NCBI GenBank assembly: GCA_047618565.1
Contig: JBLHKW010000117.1
Span: forward strand, 1-17,450
Direction: 5' to 3'
DNA from: JBLHKW01 sp047618565
GTDB lineage: Bacteria > Planctomycetota > UBA1135 > GCA-002686595
Length of the DNA stretch: 17,450 nt
Under the pieces are notes generated by a model. That model had not been told where the DNA came from. It did not search any database and worked only from the letters and a program-made list of their open reading frames with translations. Below, piece by piece: positions 13,785 through 17,450 of this stretch. Position 1 is the stretch's first letter, and each line of letters starts with the position of its first letter. A program made the position numbers and the translations under genes.

Positions 13785-15047
13785 TCAGCGCGGGCTGACC
13801 ATGCCCAGGGCGCGTTCGTACTCTTCGAGGTACTCGTCCGTCAGGCGCTGAATCGTGAAATGCTCATTCAGGCGGCTGAAACCCGCTCTGCCCATGCGCG
13901 TCGCGAGGGCCGGATCGCGCAGTAGTTCTGCGACGCGCTCGGCGTAACGGGGCACGTCGAACGGGTTGGCCAGAAAGCCCGTCTCGCCTTCGACGATGAC
14001 CTCGGGTGCCCCGCCGAAACACGTGGCGACGACCGGTTTGGAGTGTTGCATGGCCTCGAGGTTGACGAGCCCAAAGGTGTCGAAGCACAGCGATGGGCTC
14101 ACGAAGATGTCGCTCGCAGCGTACGCTGCCTGCAGTTCATCCCCGGACAACCAGCCCGTTGGCACAACGCGCTCAGCAACGCCGAGGGCCCGGGCCTGTG
14201 GCTCGAACTCGCGCTGGTAGATTTCCTCACGCCCCATCACGATCAGGCGCACATCCGCGAACTCGTCGGACAGGCGCGCGAGCATCTCGAGTAGCTTGCC
14301 GACGCCCTTCTGCTCATGCAGTCGGCCCCCGATCGCGATCACGCGCTTGCCCTCGAGGCCCAGTCGCGCGCGGAAGGCGGCCACGTCGGAAGTGGACGGC
14401 AGCTCCTCCAGCGTCCGAATGGCATTGTGTACGGTGCGATCCACCTGGATGCCGTTGGCGCGAATCACGTCACCCAGGGCATCGGACACGACGGTGAAGC
14501 GCTGCACGTCCCGTGCGAGCACCTCCCTGATGCGCCGGTTGCGGCCAGGCCTGAAGCGCAGTCGCTGGCAGGGAATGCACTTGGAGAGGCGCGCCTGCAC
14601 GTCGTTCAGGGTGCCGCCGTGTTCCTCGCCACCGTGGAAGCAGGTCAGCTTCTGATAGCAGAACACCATCACGTCGTGGGCGGTGAAGACGACCGCGGCA
14701 CCGCAGCGGCGTGCCTGGGTCAGGGCGTGGTACCCGAGGTGCGTGTGGATCAGGTTGGCGTGCACCACGTCGGGCTTCCAGCGCTGGAGAATGTGCTCGA
14801 GCTCGCTGGTGATGGCGCCGTTGCGCAGGGAGACCCAGGGCCGGAATCGCACGGAGTAGTCCGAATGGATCCGGAAAACCGGCATGCCCTCGATCTCGGT
14901 CTCGCCAGCATCCTCACGCTTGCGAACAGCGGAGACCACAGCCGTGTCGTGCCCCAGGGCGCGCAGGCATTCCGCCTGCTGATACATCTGGCGCGTCGAC
15001 GAGCCGACGCCCGGGTCATCGATCTCGGTGAAGAACAGGATGCGCAT
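13785..15047 (-). CDS. GT4-family glycosyltransferase (GT-B fold)
   Basis: A 420-residue retaining glycosyltransferase that moves a sugar from a nucleotide donor to a growing, probably lipid-linked glycan on the inner face of the membrane. The N-domain starts MRILFFTEIDDPGVGSSTRQ (glycine loop), with DVVHANLIHTH and FTAHDV. The C-domain has IGGRLHEQKGVGKLLE (239-254) with donor-phosphate Arg and Lys. It also has the E-x7-E type motif, where DTFGLVNLE (323-331) places Asp323 in the first Glu position, followed by GGAPEVIVEGETGFL. A Cys cluster (Cys130, Cys136, Cys157, Cys160) lies in an N-domain insertion and might bind metal. It sits 12 nt downstream of the flippase gene, so the two are one operon. 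Start at ATG 15047; no strong Shine-Dalgarno. Confidence 0.9.
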   Translation of the reverse strand: MRILFFTEIDDPGVGSSTRQMYQQAECLRALGHDTAVVSAVRKREDAGETEIEGMPVFRIHSDYSVRFRPWVSLRNGAITSELEHILQRWKPDVVHANLIHTHLGYHALTQARRCGAAVVFTAHDVMVFCYQKLTCFHGGEEHGGTLNDVQARLSKCIPCQRLRFRPGRNRRIREVLARDVQRFTVVSDALGDVIRANGIQVDRTVHNAIRTLEELPSTSDVAAFRARLGLEGKRVIAIGGRLHEQKGVGKLLEMLARLSDEFADVRLIVMGREEIYQREFEPQARALGVAERVVPTGWLSGDELQAAYAASDIFVSPSLCFDTFGLVNLEAMQHSKPVVATCFGGAPEVIVEGETGFLANPFDVPRYAERVAELLRDPALATRMGRAGFSRLNEHFTIQRLTDEYLEEYERALGMVSPR

Positions 15048-15059
15048 GAATAATCCGGG

Positions 15060-16490
15060 CTAGCTCGCCTGCTCGGCAGCAGCGGGATCGGATGGATCCG
15101 CGTCACCGCCGCCCATGTCCTGGCCCTCCCAGACGGCGCGCGTGCGGCTCTTGCGGAAGAAATAACCGATGTAGAAGAAGTGCGCCAGTACCCAGGACAG
15201 GTACGCGGACAGGCCCCACGCGGTACCCGTGTAGGGCACGGTCTTGATCAGGTAGATGTTGAGGGGCAGCAGGATGGCGGTACCGAGGGTCGAGATCCAG
15301 AACCACGCGCGCAGGGTGTTGGTCGCCACGTAGAAGGCCTCGTGGGTCGAGCCGAAGGGCAGGATCACGTAGCCGATGGCGAGGATGCGGTAGAAGGCAG
15401 CGACCGGCTTGGCGTAGTCCTCGGGCAGCAACATGCGCGTCACAGGCTCGACGAAGGGCATCAGCAGCAGGATGCCAGTTGCCACGACGCCGCCCGTGAC
15501 CAGGGTCACCCTGAAGAACAGCTTCTTGAAGCGCTCGATGTCCTTGAGGCCCGCGAGTTCCCCGAGGGCGGGCACGACGACCCGCGAGACACCGAACATC
15601 ACGAGCAGTGGCACCTGCATGATGCGCTGCGCGATGTGAAAGTAGGCGACCCAGTCGAGGCCGACGACGCCGCCCACGATCAGGCGCGGGAAGATGTTGA
15701 TGAAGAGGCTGTGGCTGTTCTTGAGGATGCCCACGCGCAGACCGAGGCGCAGGCCACGGCGCAGGGGCACCTGCGGGATGCCGCGCATCACGTCCCGCAC
15801 TCCGGGCAGGTAGCCCTGTCCGTCGTGCAACGCGCGGCGATAGATGTCGATCGAGAGCACCGAGCCCACCGCGCACGCCGCCAGGTGCCCGACGATGGCC
15901 CCCAGTGGGCTGCCGGTGACCAGCGCCCCGAGGATCACGAGGAAGACCCGCACCAGCTCCTGGGCGATCTCGATCTGGCTCAGGGCGAGCATCCGACGGG
16001 TGCCCTGAAACGCAACTCCCGCCACGGTGCGCGGCAACTCGAGCAACGGCTGGAAGCAGAGCAGCCAGGCCCAGAAGCCGATCCTGCGGCCGTAGTCGGC
16101 GCCCGCATCGCTGAAGATCCCGAAGATCACCTCACCCAGCCAGGGGATCACGAAATAGCCCAGGGGCACGATCACGAAGCCGAACGCCAGGATGGCCTTG
16201 GACAGGAAGGCCAGCCAGCCCGCGACCTTGTCGCGGTTGTCGCGCGCGTGGGCGGCGGCCAGCTGGCTCACCGTTGCGTTGCGCACGCCCATGTTGACGA
16301 GGAAGTAGACCAATCCCTGCAGCGCGATGGCCGAGACGTAGGCGCCCTGCCCGGATGCGCCCAGCAGGAAGGCGATCAGGACCGTAGACGCCATCTGAGA
16401 GAACTGGCTGAGCACGCCCGCCGCCTGGAGCGTGGCCGCGTCGCGCACGAACTTGTTGCGAAGCCAGCGCAGGGGATGCTTGTCGCTCAT
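15060..16490 (-). CDS. Wzx/MATE-type oligosaccharide flippase (MVF/MOP superfamily)
   Basis: A 476-residue, very hydrophobic protein with about 12 to 14 predicted spans. The N-terminal layout (LQAAGVLSQFSQMASTVLIA, then LGASGQGAYVSAIALQGLVY) and the central repeats fit flippases that turn lipid-linked glycan units to the outer leaflet of the inner membrane. The C-terminal tail, roughly the last 25 residues, is polar and acidic. The start codon overlaps the stop of the upstream glycosyltransferase in an ATGA (16487-16490), a sign of translational coupling. A GGGGAAG stretch lies about 7 nt upstream of the ATG. With one glycosyltransferase on each side it forms a synthesis and export unit. No polymerase (Wzy) or ligase is visible within the window. 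Confidence 0.87.
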   Translation of the reverse strand: MSDKHPLRWLRNKFVRDAATLQAAGVLSQFSQMASTVLIAFLLGASGQGAYVSAIALQGLVYFLVNMGVRNATVSQLAAAHARDNRDKVAGWLAFLSKAILAFGFVIVPLGYFVIPWLGEVIFGIFSDAGADYGRRIGFWAWLLCFQPLLELPRTVAGVAFQGTRRMLALSQIEIAQELVRVFLVILGALVTGSPLGAIVGHLAACAVGSVLSIDIYRRALHDGQGYLPGVRDVMRGIPQVPLRRGLRLGLRVGILKNSHSLFINIFPRLIVGGVVGLDWVAYFHIAQRIMQVPLLVMFGVSRVVVPALGELAGLKDIERFKKLFFRVTLVTGGVVATGILLLMPFVEPVTRMLLPEDYAKPVAAFYRILAIGYVILPFGSTHEAFYVATNTLRAWFWISTLGTAILLPLNIYLIKTVPYTGTAWGLSAYLSWVLAHFFYIGYFFRKSRTRAVWEGQDMGGGDADPSDPAAAEQAS

Positions 16491-17450
16491 GGGCGCACTT
16501 CCCCGTAGACCGCCAGCACACGCCGAGCATTCTCGTCCCAGGAGCAGCTGCGGGCGTGCGCGCGTCCCGCTGCGCCGCGGCGCTCGCGCAACACCGGGTC
16601 CTCGAGCAGTTCGCGCAGGGCCGCTTGCACCGCATGCGCTTGCTGCTCGACCAGTCGACCGGTCTCGCCGTCCACGATCGCGTCCTCGGCTCCGGAATCG
16701 AGGGTGCCTATCGCGGGCGTTCCGGCGGCGGCAGCCTCGAGGTAGACGATCCCGAAACCCTCGAAGCCCCCGTCCGCGGCGGTGATGGGAGTGTGCAGGA
16801 AGATCAACGCCCGTTGCAGCAGGTCGATCTTCTCGTCCTCAGTAATATTGCCCAGGAAATGCACCCGTTCCTCGAGACCCGCCTCGCGCACCATGGCGAG
16901 CAAGCGCTGCTCGTACTCATCGGCAGACCGCTTGCCCACTATGTAGTGCTGTAGCTCGGGGTGCGATACGGCGACCCGGCACCAGGCCTCCAGGGCCAGG
17001 TGGTGGCCCTTGCGCTCCTTGACCTCGCCGATACCGAGCGTGAAAGGGTGCCCGTGCCAGGGCCGTGCGCCGATCTCGCGCGGCGCCACGTAGGCTTCGG
17101 CCGCCACGGCATTGGGAATAACTTCCACGGGGGCGAGCTTCGTACCGGACTCCTCACAGAGCTTCAAGAGCCAGCGGCGTGTGTAGTGGCTGACGGAGAT
17201 CATGCGCGCGAACCCCGCGTAGGTGCGGCGTGCCCGGGCAGCATGTCGCGCCGAAACAAGGGGCTGGATCGTGTAGGTGCCGTGCGCGGTAGCGACGCAG
17301 GGCTTGCCTGCCAGGCGCGCCGCCGAGAGCGCCACGGCGTTGTGTGGGTAGTCCTTGATGGCGTGCACGATGTCGGCCGAGCGTGCGGCTCGGTAGGCGC
17401 CCCAGGTGCCCAGGGCGTACCAGATCCAGAAGCGCAGCCGGGACATGTAG
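16487..17450 (-). CDS. GT4-family glycosyltransferase, probably truncated at 5' end by the window
   Basis: From the ATG at 17446 there are 319 residues, but the frame stays open to the window edge (the codon before it is TAC). The usual first strand and glycine loop of the GT-B N-domain are missing, so the real start is probably beyond 17450. Visible marks are DIVHAIKDYPHNAVA and ATAHGTYTIQ in the N-domain, then GIGEVKERKGHHLALEAW (138-155). The E-x7-E motif in EGFGIVYLE (Glu229 and Glu237, counting from that ATG) is followed by GAEDAIVDGETG. It is a retaining glycosyltransferase acting in the cytoplasm on a glycan intermediate; the sugar is unknown. The gene overlaps the flippase by 4 nt and leads the minus-strand operon seen here. 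Confidence 0.87.
   Translation of the reverse strand, partial: YMSRLRFWIWYALGTWGAYRAARSADIVHAIKDYPHNAVALSAARLAGKPCVATAHGTYTIQPLVSARHAARARRTYAGFARMISVSHYTRRWLLKLCEESGTKLAPVEVIPNAVAAEAYVAPREIGARPWHGHPFTLGIGEVKERKGHHLALEAWCRVAVSHPELQHYIVGKRSADEYEQRLLAMVREAGLEERVHFLGNITEDEKIDLLQRALIFLHTPITAADGGFEGFGIVYLEAAAAGTPAIGTLDSGAEDAIVDGETGRLVEQQAHAVQAALRELLEDPVLRERRGAAGRAHARSCSWDENARRVLAVYGEVRP

Noticed and set aside
15180..16508. Long plus-strand ORF (442 aa) opposite the flippase
   Set aside because: It is a low-complexity Gln/Glu/Asp/His/Arg-rich shadow of a hydrophobic gene; no domain and no ribosome site.

Overview
This 17.45 kb window is GC-rich and densely coded. It reads as a bacterial surface-glycan neighbourhood with a Ser/Thr-kinase operon set into it. 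Few starts have a clear Shine-Dalgarno. There is a Hanks-type kinase with a large extracytoplasmic part, a PPC-domain lipoprotein, and a carbamoyltransferase/SxtJ-like/DUF5989-like/SGNH cassette. Together these suggest Planctomycetota or a similar large-genome Gram-negative lineage. That is a judgement from gene content; no rRNA or other taxonomic marker is present.

Layout. (1) 1-153, plus: tail of a PDZ-domain protein. (2) 346-4208, plus: a tight cassette of a small SxtJ-like membrane protein, a NodU/CmcH-type carbamoyltransferase, an SGNH-hydrolase protein with a multi-pass membrane tail, and two tiny, nearly identical single-span proteins (42 and 43 aa). The two small proteins resemble the SGNH protein's own C-terminus (DUF5989-like), so the module occurs three times in a row. 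(3) 4216-6744, minus: polysaccharide deacetylase, GNAT-fold acyltransferase and an HPF/RaiA-type ribosome-associated protein. (4) 6745-6960: a divergent control region with a good sigma70-type promoter on each strand. (5) 6961-11853, plus: a 1056-aa kinase (kinase domain, TM segment, linker, Ig-like region, degenerate SUMF1/FGE-like domain) coupled to two lipoproteins. (6) 11838-12129: two short inverted-repeat elements side by side, each bordered by TA. (7) 12127-17450, minus: B12-type radical SAM protein, GT4 glycosyltransferase, Wzx/MATE-type flippase, and a second GT4 glycosyltransferase running off the window.

How the genes may work together. Two glycosyltransferases and a flippase can build and export a lipid-linked glycan. 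The deacetylase, acyltransferase, carbamoyltransferase and SGNH protein could decorate it. The radical SAM protein may modify a lipid or sugar. The kinase operon carries a cytoplasmic kinase, an outside-facing ligand-type domain and two lipoproteins, which looks like a cell-envelope sensing unit. Its promoter faces that of the ribosome-hibernation gene across about 65 bp. Shared regulation is inference.

Most unusual features: the triplicated DUF5989-like module with a recent tandem duplication; the fusion of this module to an SGNH hydrolase; the kinase with a catalytically dead-looking FGE fold; and the paired TA-bordered elements whose ends form the stop codons of both flanking convergent genes.
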